Source of the DNA: Corynebacterium sp.
GTDB lineage: Bacteria; Actinomycetota; Actinomycetes; Mycobacteriales; Mycobacteriaceae
DNA: 42,865 bases
Assembly: GCF_030532325.1 (NCBI RefSeq)
Contig: NZ_JAUNLS010000019.1
Location: forward strand, 1 to 42,865
Reading direction: 5' to 3'
Below are positions 16,313-24,895 of the stretch, in pieces. A program made the translations under genes and the position numbers. The notes under the pieces were generated by a model that did not search any database, had not been told where the DNA came from, and saw only the letters and a list, made by a program, of their open reading frames with translations. Every line of letters starts with the position of its first letter. Position 1 is the first letter of the stretch.

Positions 16313-16319
16313 GGGCGGC

Positions 16320-17150
16320 ATGACTGTACCTGAGATTACTTTGAACGACGGAAACACTATCCCCCAGCTGGGCTTCGGCGTCTTCCAGGTGGATCCCGCC
16401 GAGACCGAGGAACTGGTCAGCGAGGCCCTCAAGGTGGGCTACCGCCACATCGATACGGCGGCGATTTATGGCAATGAGGAGGGCGTCGGCAAGGCAATCG
16501 CGTCTTCCGGCATCCCGCGCGAGGAGCTCTTCATCACCACCAAGCTGTGGAATGACCGCCAGACCGACGCCGTCGCCGCGCTCGACGAGTCCCTGGAGAA
16601 GCTGGGCCTGGACTACGTCGACCTGTATCTCATCCACTGGCCCTGCCCCGAGCGCGGCACCTACGTGGAGGCCTGGAAGCAGCTCATCGAGCTGAAGAAG
16701 TCAGGCAAGGCCAAGTCCATCGGTGTCTCCAACTTTGAACTCGAGCACCTGGAGCAGCTGGAAGTCCACACGGACGTCACCCCTGCCGTCAACCAGGTGG
16801 AGCTGCACCCCTACCTGCAGCGCTGGCGCGAGCTCGACGCCTTCCGCGCCCACAAGGTCCAGATCGAGGCCTGGGGCCCGCTGGGCCAGGGCAAGACCGA
16901 CCTCTTTGAGATCCCGGAAATCACCGAGCCCGCCGAGAAGTACGGCGTGAGCCCGGCGCAGGTGATCATCCGCTGGCACCTGCAAAATGGCGTCATTGTC
17001 TTCCCCAAGTCGGCGCACAAGGAGCGCATCGCCCAGAACTTCGACGTCTTCGGCTTCGAGCTCACCGACGACGAAATGGCCGCCATCACCGATCTCGACC
17101 TCGGCGAGGAGGGCCGCGGCGGCCCGCACCCGAACGAGTTCAACAAGTAG
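16320..17150 (+). CDS. Aldo/keto reductase (2,5-diketo-D-gluconate reductase-like, AKR5 type)
   Basis: This 276-residue protein is a full-length (beta/alpha)8 NADPH-dependent reductase. The catalytic tetrad is visible: Asp45 and Tyr50 in YRHIDTAAIYGNE, Lys75 in ITTKLW and His106 in LIHWP. NADPH-binding landmarks SIGVSNFE, NQVELHPYLQ and VFPKSAHKERIAQN follow. The start at 16320 is where the family begins, and a -10 hexamer lies seven bases upstream. The exact carbonyl substrate cannot be told from sequence. It is monocistronic, followed by a long hairpin shared with the convergent rpiB. Confidence 0.9.
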   Translation: MTVPEITLNDGNTIPQLGFGVFQVDPAETEELVSEALKVGYRHIDTAAIYGNEEGVGKAIASSGIPREELFITTKLWNDRQTDAVAALDESLEKLGLDYVDLYLIHWPCPERGTYVEAWKQLIELKKSGKAKSIGVSNFELEHLEQLEVHTDVTPAVNQVELHPYLQRWRELDAFRAHKVQIEAWGPLGQGKTDLFEIPEITEPAEKYGVSPAQVIIRWHLQNGVIVFPKSAHKERIAQNFDVFGFELTDDEMAAITDLDLGEEGRGGPHPNEFNK

Positions 17151-17190
17151 CTCCGGGCAGGCACGGCGGCCCTAACGCCGACCAAACGCC

Positions 17191-17237
17191 CACCGCCCGC
17201 CACGCGCCAGGTATCTCTGGCAGTGTGGCGGGCGGTG
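17191..17237. terminator. Long hairpin between the aldo/keto reductase gene and rpiB
   Basis: Arms caccgcccgccac (17191-17203) and gtggcgggcggtg (17225-17237) pair perfectly over 13 bases, and the loop itself can fold (gccag/ctggc). There is no T-run on either strand. Its place between convergent stops suggests a bidirectional terminator, although a GC-rich extragenic hairpin of another kind is possible. Confidence 0.6.
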
Positions 17238-17259
17238 CGCTAAGCGGTGAAGCCGGGGC

Positions 17260-17733
17260 TTAAGCCTCGGGCAGCTCCGGCGGGATGTTGGTGCGCTCGT
17301 ACTCGGACAGAATGTCGATGCGGCGCTGGTGACGCTCGGCGCGGGACCACTCTTGGTCCAGGAAGGCGTCGACGATAGCGAGCACCTCCTCCTTGGAGTG
17401 CATGCGCCCACCGATGCCGATGAGCTGGGCATTGTTGTGCTCGCGGGCCAGGCGGGCGGTCTCCGGGGACCACGCCAGCGCGCAGCGCGCGCCCTTGACC
17501 TTGTTCGCCGCAATCTGCTCCCCGTTGCCGGAACCACCCAGCACGATGCCCAGGGAGCCCGGATCGTTGACGGTACGCAGCGCCGCCTCGATGCAAAACG
17601 CCGGGTAGTCGTCCTCGGCGTCGTACTCGTGGGCACCGCAATCACTTACTTCGTGGCCTTGTTCTTTCAGGTGCTCGGCGATGAGATTCTTCATCTCGAA
17701 CCCTGCATGGTCTGCTCCTAGATAAACGCGCAT
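17260..17733 (-). CDS. rpiB: Ribose-5-phosphate isomerase B
   Basis: This 157-residue protein interconverts ribose-5-phosphate and ribulose-5-phosphate in the pentose phosphate pathway. It shows GADHAGFEMK (Asp8, His9) at the start, GGSGNGEQIAANK at 66-78 and EHNNAQLIGIGGR further on. Glu72 stands where the E. coli enzyme has its catalytic Cys, which is the actinobacterial type described for Mycobacterium. The length is normal. The start at 17733 is the family start, and TAGACT on the minus strand lies seven bases upstream, suggesting a leaderless mRNA. Divergent from the membrane protein gene at 17819. Confidence 0.95.
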   Translation of the reverse strand: MRVYLGADHAGFEMKNLIAEHLKEQGHEVSDCGAHEYDAEDDYPAFCIEAALRTVNDPGSLGIVLGGSGNGEQIAANKVKGARCALAWSPETARLAREHNNAQLIGIGGRMHSKEEVLAIVDAFLDQEWSRAERHQRRIDILSEYERTNIPPELPEA

Positions 17734-17740
17734 GAACGAA

Positions 17741-17746
17741 AGTCTA
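17741..17746 (-). promoter_or_regulatory. -10 hexamer TAGACT, probable leaderless start of rpiB
   Basis: On the minus strand TAGACT is followed by seven bases and the ATG of rpiB at 17733, the same spacing as at four other genes in this window. Confidence 0.45.
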
Positions 17747-17818
17747 CCGCGAATCCCTTTCGGCCAAGGGGCATCGCCAAGTATTTTGGCAAGAAGACCC
17801 CGGACCCAAGGAGACTCC

Positions 17819-18607
17819 ATGAGCACAGAGTTCACCGCCCCGCGCTTCGGCGTCACGCCCCGGCAGGCGTGGAGTATGGCTGGGATGCTGGGCCTCGTGG
17901 CCGTCGCCTCGGCTGTCTTCTTGCTGCGCGGGATTGACCAGGCCACCTATGCCCAGCCCAACTTTCTCCTCCCCGTGATCTTCTACGCCGGCGCCACGGC
18001 CGTGCACTTAGGAGCCAGCGTGTTTCTGTTCGTGCGCTATGTGGCCTCCAAGGCCAGGGCCGCGCTGGTGGTGGGGATTGCGCTGCTGCTGTCCGCCGGC
18101 TCCTGGGGCAGCTGGCTGGTCGCTGCCTGGGAGGAGTACCACGCACAAAGTTTCCTGCCGATTATTAACATCGCCGGCCTGCCCGCCGGCGCGCTGAGCC
18201 TCGGGCTGGCCGCCGCCCTCGTGCTGTGTGGGGCGGACGCCTACCGGGTGCCCACGGCCCGCGCGCTGCGCCGACGCTACCTGATCCTCGCCGCGGCCAT
18301 GATAATCGCGGCTGTGTTCACTCTACCGGAGTTCATTGGCCTCTACTTCAGTCAGGAGGCCACGGCCGATCCCACCACGGGATTCAGCGTGGCCGCGGTC
18401 TTGCTTGGAATGATCCTTGGTGTCATCGCGATCACCATGGGCTCCATGGACCCGCGCGGGCGCGGGTGGATGCTAGCCGCCGGAATCGTGCGGATTCTCT
18501 TCATCTTCCCGTTCAACTTCCCCGCGGGCCTGCTGGCAGCGGTGTTGGCCTGCGTGGCAGGTGTGCGGGCGGGGAGGAACGAGCAGGCTCGGCGGGATCG
18601 TTCTTAG
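17819..18607 (+). CDS. Integral membrane protein of unknown function
   Basis: This 262-residue protein has about seven hydrophobic segments: near 20-37, 49-70, 79-99, 112-137, 154-171, 190-207 and 216-240. The short loops carry charged residues. I do not recognise a family or active-site motif. AAGGAG lies seven bases before the ATG at 17819, which decides the start over one 29 codons upstream. It is divergent from rpiB, and its TAG overlaps by four bases the stop codon of the convergent thioredoxin-fold gene. Confidence 0.75.
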   Translation: MSTEFTAPRFGVTPRQAWSMAGMLGLVAVASAVFLLRGIDQATYAQPNFLLPVIFYAGATAVHLGASVFLFVRYVASKARAALVVGIALLLSAGSWGSWLVAAWEEYHAQSFLPIINIAGLPAGALSLGLAAALVLCGADAYRVPTARALRRRYLILAAAMIIAAVFTLPEFIGLYFSQEATADPTTGFSVAAVLLGMILGVIAITMGSMDPRGRGWMLAAGIVRILFIFPFNFPAGLLAAVLACVAGVRAGRNEQARRDRS

Positions 18608-19224
18608 AAGTCCTGCACCTGCGGGGCCTCGGTGCGCGAGCGCTTGATTTCGAAGAAATAGGGGTAGGCGGCCAGGCGCATGGAGGCGTCGAAAAGCTCG
18701 CCGGCCTCCTCGCCCGTAGGAACGCGGGTAATCACCGGGCCGAAGAAGGCGGTATCGCCCAGCTTGAGCACCGGGGTGCCGACCTCGTCGCCGACCTCCG
18801 TGATGGCCTGGCCGTGGTATTCGCGCAGGATGTCGTCGTAATCCTCGGTGTTGGCTACCTCGGCGAACTCCGCCGGCAGGCCCGCCTCCGCGAGGCCGCG
18901 GGCGATGATCTCGTCGTAGCCGCCGAAGCCCTTGCGGTAGTCGGTGCCCTCGCCGTGGATGAGAGTGCCCATCGCGGTGTAATAGGCGTCGATCTTCTCC
19001 GGGGCCTCCTTGGCCACCTTGGCGGCCACGCGGGCCGGGCCCCAGGCCGCCTTCATGCCCTCGAGGTACTCGGGGTCGAGGTCGCGGCCGTCGTTAAGCA
19101 CGGCCAGAGACATGGGGACAAACTCGACCTTGATGTCGCGCACCTTCTCCACCTCCTTGATCCAGCGGGAGGTCGCCCACGCAAAGGGGCACACGCAATC
19201 AAACCAAAAAGTCACCGTCTGCAT
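18604..19224 (-). CDS. Mycothiol-dependent nitroreductase/DsbA-like thioredoxin-fold protein (Rv2466c family)
   Basis: This 206-residue protein follows the Rv2466c/FrnE-like DsbA fold: an N-terminal strand, an active-site helix, an inserted helical domain, then GTPVLKLGDTAFFGPVITRVP with the cis-Pro. Rv2466c is a mycothiol-using oxidoreductase with a CPWC motif. Here the site reads DCVCPFAW, so Cys12 is present but the resolving Cys is Ala15, and an extra Cys10 precedes it. A monothiol mechanism with mycothiol is the natural inference. The ATG at 19224 is chosen because GAGGAG lies seven bases upstream. Divergent from pepN. Confidence 0.85.
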   Translation of the reverse strand: MQTVTFWFDCVCPFAWATSRWIKEVEKVRDIKVEFVPMSLAVLNDGRDLDPEYLEGMKAAWGPARVAAKVAKEAPEKIDAYYTAMGTLIHGEGTDYRKGFGGYDEIIARGLAEAGLPAEFAEVANTEDYDDILREYHGQAITEVGDEVGTPVLKLGDTAFFGPVITRVPTGEEAGELFDASMRLAAYPYFFEIKRSRTEAPQVQDF

Positions 19225-19264
19225 CGTTTCTCTCCTCAAAAGTTTGGGCTGTAACTTTCCTCCC

Positions 19265-19290
19265 CCACCCTAGACACGGGACTAGGGTGG
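19265..19290. promoter_or_regulatory. Inverted repeat placing a TAGGGT hexamer on each strand between the divergent genes
   Basis: ccaccctag (19265-19273) and ctagggtgg (19282-19290) pair perfectly around an eight-base loop. The repeat contains TAGGGT on the plus strand (19283-19288, towards pepN) and on the minus strand (19272-19267, towards the Rv2466c-like gene). Both could serve as -10 elements, giving leaders of about 35 bases to each start. Confidence 0.45.
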
Positions 19291-19330
19291 ATGCAGAACT
19301 CATTGACACCGTAGGGAGGATTTTTAGCCT

Positions 19331-21883
19331 ATGACCTCGATCAACCTCACCCGTGAGGAAGCCCAGGCCCGCTCAGCCATGCTCAGCGTGAGCCACTACG
19401 ATATCGACCTCGATCTGCGCGGGGAGGAGAACTTCACCTCCACCACCGTGGTGCGTTTTAGCGTGTCCGAGGCCGGATCCACCTTCATTGATCTACGCGC
19501 GGGCGAGGTGCAGGAGGTCCGCCTCAACGGCGCCCCGCTGCCCTTCACCGCCTACGATCCCACCTACGGCATCCCCCTGTCCGGCCTGCAAGTGGCGGAC
19601 TACGAGCTCAAGGTCGTAGCCAGCATCCCCTACTCCCGCACCGGCGAAGGCCTGCACCGCTTCGTCGACCCCGTCGACGGCGAGGCCTACCTCTACACCC
19701 AGTTCGAAACCGCCGACGCCAAGCGGGTCTTCGCCTGCTTTGACCAGCCGGATCTCAAGGCCACCTACTCGCTGCGCTTCCACACCCCTGAGCACTGGAC
19801 GGTGATCACCAACTCCGAGGTCACCCGCAGCGGCAGCACGTGGAACGCCGAGATCGATTACCCGCTGTCCACCTACCTCGTGGCCCTGTGCGCCGGGCCC
19901 TACGTGGGCGTGCACGATACCTGGCGCGGCGAGCTGGCCGCCCACCCCGAGGGCTCCCCGGCCCAGCAACTCGAGGTCCCGCTGGGCATCTACTGCCGCC
20001 CCTCCCTGCTGGAGTCCTTGGACCATGAGCGCCTCTTCACCGAGACCAAGCAGGGCTTTGACTTCTACCACCGCAACTTCGGTTTTGCCTACCCCTTTGG
20101 CAAGTATGACCAGATCTTCGTGCCCGAGTTTAACGCCGGGGCCATGGAGAACGCCGGCTGCGTGACCATCCGCGACGAGTACGTCTTTACCTCCCAGGCC
20201 TCCCATTACAAGTACGAGCGCCGCGCCGATACCATCCTGCACGAGCTGGCCCACATGTGGTTCGGTGACCTGGTGACCATGCAGTGGTGGGATGACCTGT
20301 GGCTCAACGAGTCCTTCGCCACGTGGTCGGCGGCCATCTCCCAGGCGGAGGAGACCCAATACGATACCGCCTGGGTGACCTTTGCCAACGTGGAGAAGGC
20401 CTGGGCCTACGAGCAGGATCAGCTGCCCACCACGCACCCGATTTCCACCGACGCCTCCGATATCGAAACCGTGGAGCAGAACTTCGACGGCATCACCTAC
20501 GCCAAGGGGGCGTCCACCCTCAAGCAGCTGCAGGCCTACGTGGGCCGCGAGGAGTTCCTGGCCGGGGTGCGCCGCCACTTCCAGAAGCACCAGTGGTCCA
20601 ACGCCACCTTCGAGGATCTGCTCCGCCACCTCACCGAGGCCTCCGGGCGTGACCTGAGCTTCTGGGCGCAGCAGTGGCTCAAGTCCAGCGGTGTGAACAC
20701 CGTGGGCGTGCAGTTGGAGACCGACGACGCCGGCACCATCACCGAGGCCACCTTCACCCAGACCGGCGATACCCTGCGCACGCACCGCATCGCGGTGGGC
20801 CTCTACGGGCTGCACGAGGGCACGGTGCAGCGCCTGGACCGCATCGAGATGGACATCGACGGCGCCGCCACCCCGATCCCGGAGCTGGTGGGCCGCCAGC
20901 GCGCGGACATCGACTTCGTGCTGCCGAACGACGACGACCTTACCTACGCGCTCATCGATCTGGATGAAGAGTCGCGGGCGTTCATGGTGGGCAACATCGA
21001 CAAGTTCGCCGACCCGATGGCGCGCACCCTGTGCTGGTCGGCGGCCTGGGAGATGACCCGCGCGGGCGCGATGCCCGCCCGCGAGTTCATCGCGCTGGTG
21101 GCCCGCGGCGCGCAGGCGGAGACCGAGCTGGCGGTGCTCGAGCGCATCCTCTCGCAGGCGGCGCTGGCCCAGAAGCGCTACGCCGATCCCGCCTGGGCCG
21201 CGCAGAGCACCCTGCTTGCCGACGCCCTCCTCGCCGGCGCCCGATCCGAGGATCCCGCCCGGGCGATCGTGTTTAGCCAGGCGCTGGCCACGGTGGCGCT
21301 GACCGAGGATTCCCGCGCCTTCTTCCAGGATCTGGCCGCGGAGTCCGAGGACGCCGGACTGCGCTGGAAGGCGCTGACGGCGCTCATCGCGGGCGGCGCG
21401 CTGGGCGCTGACAGTGTTGAGGATGCTGAGCAGGCCGTGGCGCGCGAGCTGGAACGCGACAACACCGCCACCGGCTACCAGGCCTCCCTCAAGGCGCTGG
21501 CCGCCATCCCCGCTGAGGAAAACAAGCGCGCGGTGTGGGAGGAGATCGTCGCCGGGGCTGAGAAGTCCGCCCTGACCAACCGTGATCTCGAATCCAAGAT
21601 CCTGGGCCTGACCTACCTGGGCTCCGAGGAACTGCTTCCCAACGAGGAATACTTCGAGGTGGCGGAGAAGATCTGGGCCGGGCCCTCCACCGAGTTCGCC
21701 CTCACCACGATTCAGGGCCTCTTCCCCTCCTGGGATGTCTCGCAGGAGACCCTCGACCGCGCCGACGCCTTCCTTAGCCGCAGCCTGCCGGGCGGCCTGC
21801 ACCGCGCCGTGGCGGAGCAGCGGGATCGCACCTCCCGCGCGCTGCGCAACCGGGAGGTCGACGGCGCCGCTGAGGAACGCTAG
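19331..21883 (+). CDS. pepN: Aminopeptidase N, M1 family metallopeptidase
   Basis: This 850-residue cytoplasmic zinc enzyme removes N-terminal residues from peptides. The M1 substrate-recognition motif GAMEN lies near 270 and the zinc site HELAH near 304-308, with the second Glu in LNESFA near 327; a catalytic Tyr is expected further on (DGITYAKGAS). The C-terminal helical ERAP1-like domain runs from about 540 to the end. Length matches actinobacterial PepN. GGGAGGA lies 11 bases before the ATG. The stop shares CTAG with the stop of the convergent GntR regulator. Confidence 0.96.
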   Translation: MTSINLTREEAQARSAMLSVSHYDIDLDLRGEENFTSTTVVRFSVSEAGSTFIDLRAGEVQEVRLNGAPLPFTAYDPTYGIPLSGLQVADYELKVVASIPYSRTGEGLHRFVDPVDGEAYLYTQFETADAKRVFACFDQPDLKATYSLRFHTPEHWTVITNSEVTRSGSTWNAEIDYPLSTYLVALCAGPYVGVHDTWRGELAAHPEGSPAQQLEVPLGIYCRPSLLESLDHERLFTETKQGFDFYHRNFGFAYPFGKYDQIFVPEFNAGAMENAGCVTIRDEYVFTSQASHYKYERRADTILHELAHMWFGDLVTMQWWDDLWLNESFATWSAAISQAEETQYDTAWVTFANVEKAWAYEQDQLPTTHPISTDASDIETVEQNFDGITYAKGASTLKQLQAYVGREEFLAGVRRHFQKHQWSNATFEDLLRHLTEASGRDLSFWAQQWLKSSGVNTVGVQLETDDAGTITEATFTQTGDTLRTHRIAVGLYGLHEGTVQRLDRIEMDIDGAATPIPELVGRQRADIDFVLPNDDDLTYALIDLDEESRAFMVGNIDKFADPMARTLCWSAAWEMTRAGAMPAREFIALVARGAQAETELAVLERILSQAALAQKRYADPAWAAQSTLLADALLAGARSEDPARAIVFSQALATVALTEDSRAFFQDLAAESEDAGLRWKALTALIAGGALGADSVEDAEQAVARELERDNTATGYQASLKALAAIPAEENKRAVWEEIVAGAEKSALTNRDLESKILGLTYLGSEELLPNEEYFEVAEKIWAGPSTEFALTTIQGLFPSWDVSQETLDRADAFLSRSLPGGLHRAVAEQRDRTSRALRNREVDGAAEER

Positions 21884-22623
21884 CCCTCACTCGGGGGCGA
21901 GGGATCAGTTCCCAGGCTGACCTCCACCGTGGCGGCGTCGGGGCGTAGGGTCTCCTCGGCGTAGGCCAGCACGGTGCCGTCCTCACCCTTGAACAGGCGG
22001 GTGAGGCGCAGGAGGGGCTGGGAGCGGCCGACATCGAGAAGCTTCTGCTCCTCGGCCCGCGCGCAGGCCGCCGCGATGGTCTCACGTTGAAAGACGGAGC
22101 GCCGCCCCCGCCGCTCCAGGAGCGAGAGCACCGGCTGCTGGAGATCCTCCTCGTTGAGCTCCGGCAGCAGGGCCACGGGGAGGACGTAGCGCGAGAGCAC
22201 CGCGGGCCTGCCGTCGATGTGGTGTACGCCCTTGATTTCCCAGACTTCGGCGTCCTCGGCCACCCCGAGGATGGCCGCTAGGTGCGGCAGCGCCGCGCGG
22301 GTCTCCAAGGAGAGCAGCTCCACCCGGGAGCCCAGGCCGAGGCGGCGCAGCTGCAGGAGGATGCCGTCGCGGTTGGAAAGGTTGAGCGTGGGCGGGACCG
22401 CGCGCACGAAGGTGCCGCCGGTGCGGCCGCGTTTGCGGTCGATGAGCCCCTCGGCCTGCAGCACGTCGAGTGCGTGGCGCACCGTCATGCGGGCGACCCC
22501 AAATTCGCGCACGAGCTCGCGCTCGGTGGGGAAGCGATCACCGGGGCTGAGCTGCTTGTTTTCAATCTTGCTGCGCAGAGCGTCCGCGATCACCAGGTAG
22601 GCGGGGCGGCGAGGAGTAGTCAC
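21880..22623 (-). CDS. GntR family transcriptional regulator with UTRA domain (HutC subfamily)
   Basis: This 247-residue regulator has a winged-helix domain at about 1-75 (PTERELVREFGVARMTVRHALDVL) and a UTRA ligand-binding domain at about 95-240. It should bind DNA as a dimer and respond to a small metabolite. The start is GTG at 22623, with TAAACT on the minus strand nine bases upstream. It lies downstream of, and in the same direction as, the SDR and ABC importer genes. It may therefore control that operon; this is inferred from position only. Ligand unknown. Confidence 0.88.
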   Translation of the reverse strand: MTTPRRPAYLVIADALRSKIENKQLSPGDRFPTERELVREFGVARMTVRHALDVLQAEGLIDRKRGRTGGTFVRAVPPTLNLSNRDGILLQLRRLGLGSRVELLSLETRAALPHLAAILGVAEDAEVWEIKGVHHIDGRPAVLSRYVLPVALLPELNEEDLQQPVLSLLERRGRRSVFQRETIAAACARAEEQKLLDVGRSQPLLRLTRLFKGEDGTVLAYAEETLRPDAATVEVSLGTDPSPPSEG

Positions 22624-22701
22624 GATTCCGTGAGTTTAGCGGGCTGCGCGGTTTTCGCATCTTGAGCAGCAGTGATCTTCCCCCGCTGGCCACCCCACTG
22701 T

Positions 22702-22753
22702 GGCCTGGATCTAGGGCCTGGATCTGGGGCCTGGATCTAGCGCCTGGCTCTGG
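22702..22753. repeat. Four tandem copies of a 13-base unit after the SDR gene
   Basis: Units at 22702, 22715, 22728 and 22741 read ggcctggatctag or close variants; the last is the most diverged. The array starts three bases beyond the SDR stop on the minus strand and is noncoding. Confidence 0.75.
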
Positions 22754-22756
22754 CAG

Positions 22757-23467
22757 CTACTTCTTGCGCTGCGCCAGCTCAATGCGCGGGCGCACGCGGA
22801 TCTCGGTGAGCTGGGTGGTGGGGCCGGCGTCGACAGCCGCACGGATGGCCTTGGCCACCTCCACCGGGGCGATGACGTGCTCCGGGTTGTACTCCTGCAG
22901 ACCCTGCAGCATCGGGGTGTCCGTGGGGCCCGGCGCGACGGTGCTCACGCGGATGCCGAGCTCGCCGAGGCGGAGGCCGTCGGCCAGCGCGTAGAGCGCG
23001 TGCTTGGTGGCGGCGTAGATGACGTTATCGCCGTAGCTGTGGATGCCCGCCCCGGAGTTGATGAAGACGGCCAGGCCCTCCGCGGCGCGCAGCTGCGGCA
23101 GCAGGCGGCGGGTCAGCTCCGCCGGGACGTGCACGTTGAGGTCCATCTGCGCGCGCCAATCCTGCGGGCTGGCCGAGTCCACCGAGCGCTTATCGGCGCG
23201 GGCGGCGGCGTGGACGAGGACGTCGACGCGCTCCAGGCTGGCGAGCTCGGCGGGCAGCTCCTCGCCCTCGAGCAGCCCCAGCAGATCCACCGCCACCGGG
23301 GTGATGTTCTGCGCCTCCGGCAGCTCGCCGGCGCGGCGGCCCAGGGCGAAGACCTGGTGGTCGCGGGCGAGATCCGCGATGATCTCCACGCCCATGCCGC
23401 CGGTGGCGCCGGTGACCACGGCCACCTTGGCCGGCTGGGGGTTCTGGGTGTTGTCTGCGGTGCTCAT
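22757..23467 (-). CDS. Short-chain dehydrogenase/reductase (SDR)
   Basis: This 236-residue protein is a classical SDR. The cofactor motif TGATGGMG lies near 19-26, NVHVP replaces the usual NN-G region, Ser (INSGAG) and the YAATK motif provide the catalytic Ser-Tyr-Lys, and VAPGPTDTPM follows. The acidic residue after the second strand is not obvious (ALGRRAGE), which favours NADP. The ATG at 23467 is chosen because AAAGGGG is upstream and the SDR fold begins soon after. It follows the CMD protein by 52 bases and may be the last gene of the ABC importer operon. Substrate unknown. Confidence 0.87.
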   Translation of the reverse strand: MSTADNTQNPQPAKVAVVTGATGGMGVEIIADLARDHQVFALGRRAGELPEAQNITPVAVDLLGLLEGEELPAELASLERVDVLVHAAARADKRSVDSASPQDWRAQMDLNVHVPAELTRRLLPQLRAAEGLAVFINSGAGIHSYGDNVIYAATKHALYALADGLRLGELGIRVSTVAPGPTDTPMLQGLQEYNPEHVIAPVEVAKAIRAAVDAGPTTQLTEIRVRPRIELAQRKK

Positions 23468-23519
23468 GGTTATGTGCCCCTTTCTCTGGCTGCAAATACT
23501 GTTTGCTCTCCCCCACATG

Positions 23520-24833
23520 CTAGCGATAACGTTTCGGCACATCCGGCGCGCCGAGGGTGAGCATGAGCCGGTTGGCCCAGTTGAAGAAGGCCGCCGAGTT
23601 GATGAGGTCAATCACCGCCAGGTCATCCAGGCCCGCCGAGCGCAGGCGCTGCACCGTGGTGGCGTCGAAGGCGAAGGGCGTGCGGGTCAGCGCCAGGGCG
23701 GCCTCGCGCAGCGCGTCCCACTTCTGAGAGCCGAGGTCGGCGTCAACGCCCTCCTCCAGCAGCCTGTCGATGGCCTGCGCATCGCCGCCCTCCTCCTTGG
23801 AGCGCTGCTGGTGCACCGAGGCGCAGTACTCGCAGCCGTTGAAGCGCGAAACCACCGTCGCCGCCAGCTCGCGCTCGGCGCGGCCGAGGCCGCCGTCGGT
23901 GTTGTAGAAGATGTCCAGGTCCGTCAGCGTGCGCGCCTTGAGCGCGGCCGGGTCGCGGGCGAGCAGCCGGAAGTACTCGGAGCTGATGCGCTCGGGGCGG
24001 ATGAGGGCGTCGGTGTGCTCGGGCGTGAACTCCTCGGCGGGCAGCGGCGCCACCCACGGCTTCCAGCCCAGCGGGTGCGCCACGAAGCCCCGGGGCGCGT
24101 GGACCGCGGGCTGCAGGGTGCGCGCGTGGGGTTGCCACGCTGGCTTGGCGACGTCCCCCTGGTCACCGTCCCCCTGGCCCGCCTCCTGCACGCGCTGTGC
24201 CGCTGGGTTCTTACTGCCTGGGTTCTTCCCGCTGAGCACCGCCAGCCCGTGCACCACGCGCAGCTGGAAGGAGAGGAAGGCGATGAGCTGGGCCAGGCTC
24301 ACGATCTCGTCGTCGGACCAGCCGGCGGCCTGCAGGTGGCCAATGGCCGCCGGGGAGGCGTCCTTGGGGTGTAGCGCGAGCAGGTGGGCAAAGTCGAAGG
24401 CGGCCTGCAGGCGGGGGCTGAGCCCCGGGGACTCGGCGTCTGAGCCCAGCACCTCGAAGGTGGTGTAGCCGCCGCCCGCATAGGGGCCCTGGGAGATTCC
24501 CTCGTCGAGTGCGTGGGCGATGGCGGCCTCGACGGCGCTGATGAGGGAGGCGGGGGCGTCGTCGGCAAGCAGATCGGCGTAGAACTCGTGGGCGGGCCCG
24601 GCCTGGTAGAGGCCGGCGAGGAAGGCGGCCACGGCGTAGCGCTCGGTGTGGCTGAAACCGCTGGAGGCGGCGGTGGCCTCCGGCTCCAGCAGGGCCTGGA
24701 AGGAAAGCTGGGCGTTGGTCAGGGCGTCGGCGCGGCGGGCGCGCAGGGCGGCGATCTCGGGGGTGACGCCGGCGAGCGGGTTGATGCTGGCGGTCTGGTT
24801 GCTGCGGTCTGTCTGGTTACTGTTGTCTGTCAT
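23520..24833 (-). CDS. Fused carboxymuconolactone decarboxylase/alkylhydroperoxidase-domain protein
   Basis: This 437-residue protein looks like two CMD/AhpD-like helical domains in one chain. The N-terminal one (about 20-210) lacks a CxxC; the C-terminal one (about 260-430) has the AhpD-type redox motif NGCEYCASVH near 331-340. A Gly/Gln/Asp-rich linker (about 205-235) joins them. Elsewhere the halves occur as separate genes (Avi_7169 and Avi_7170 types, from memory) beside a peptide-type ABC transporter, which is also the case here: the ABC genes lie 62 bases upstream. It probably reduces peroxide or acts on the imported compound. The exact reaction is unknown. Confidence 0.82.
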   Translation of the reverse strand: MTDNSNQTDRSNQTASINPLAGVTPEIAALRARRADALTNAQLSFQALLEPEATAASSGFSHTERYAVAAFLAGLYQAGPAHEFYADLLADDAPASLISAVEAAIAHALDEGISQGPYAGGGYTTFEVLGSDAESPGLSPRLQAAFDFAHLLALHPKDASPAAIGHLQAAGWSDDEIVSLAQLIAFLSFQLRVVHGLAVLSGKNPGSKNPAAQRVQEAGQGDGDQGDVAKPAWQPHARTLQPAVHAPRGFVAHPLGWKPWVAPLPAEEFTPEHTDALIRPERISSEYFRLLARDPAALKARTLTDLDIFYNTDGGLGRAERELAATVVSRFNGCEYCASVHQQRSKEEGGDAQAIDRLLEEGVDADLGSQKWDALREAALALTRTPFAFDATTVQRLRSAGLDDLAVIDLINSAAFFNWANRLMLTLGAPDVPKRYR

Positions 24834-24895
24834 GTCTGCTCCTTATTTTCGGGGGGTTCGGGCATATTAGGAGGGCGGGGGCGTGCGGGGCTGGC

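Larger units (their letters stand above)
16048..16319. other. Gene-free stretch with a 25-base tandem repeat
   Basis: This region holds the four-unit tandem repeat listed next and a promoter hexamer for the aldo/keto reductase. An open frame reaches upstream from the reductase to 16110, but it runs through the repeat and would add 70 Arg/Gly/Ala-rich residues foreign to the family. Confidence 0.55.

Noticed and set aside
16110-16319. Longer N-terminus for the aldo/keto reductase starting at 16110
   Set aside because: The extra 70 residues come from the tandem repeat and do not resemble any reductase; the family start is at 16320.
19493-21802. A 769-codon open frame antisense to pepN
   Set aside because: It is a by-product of high-GC codon structure opposite a clear M1 peptidase. 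The translation is low in family motifs and has no ribosome binding site. The same applies to the long antisense frames at 37455-39992, 40259-42325, 9097-10458, 10627-12378 and 25268-27382.
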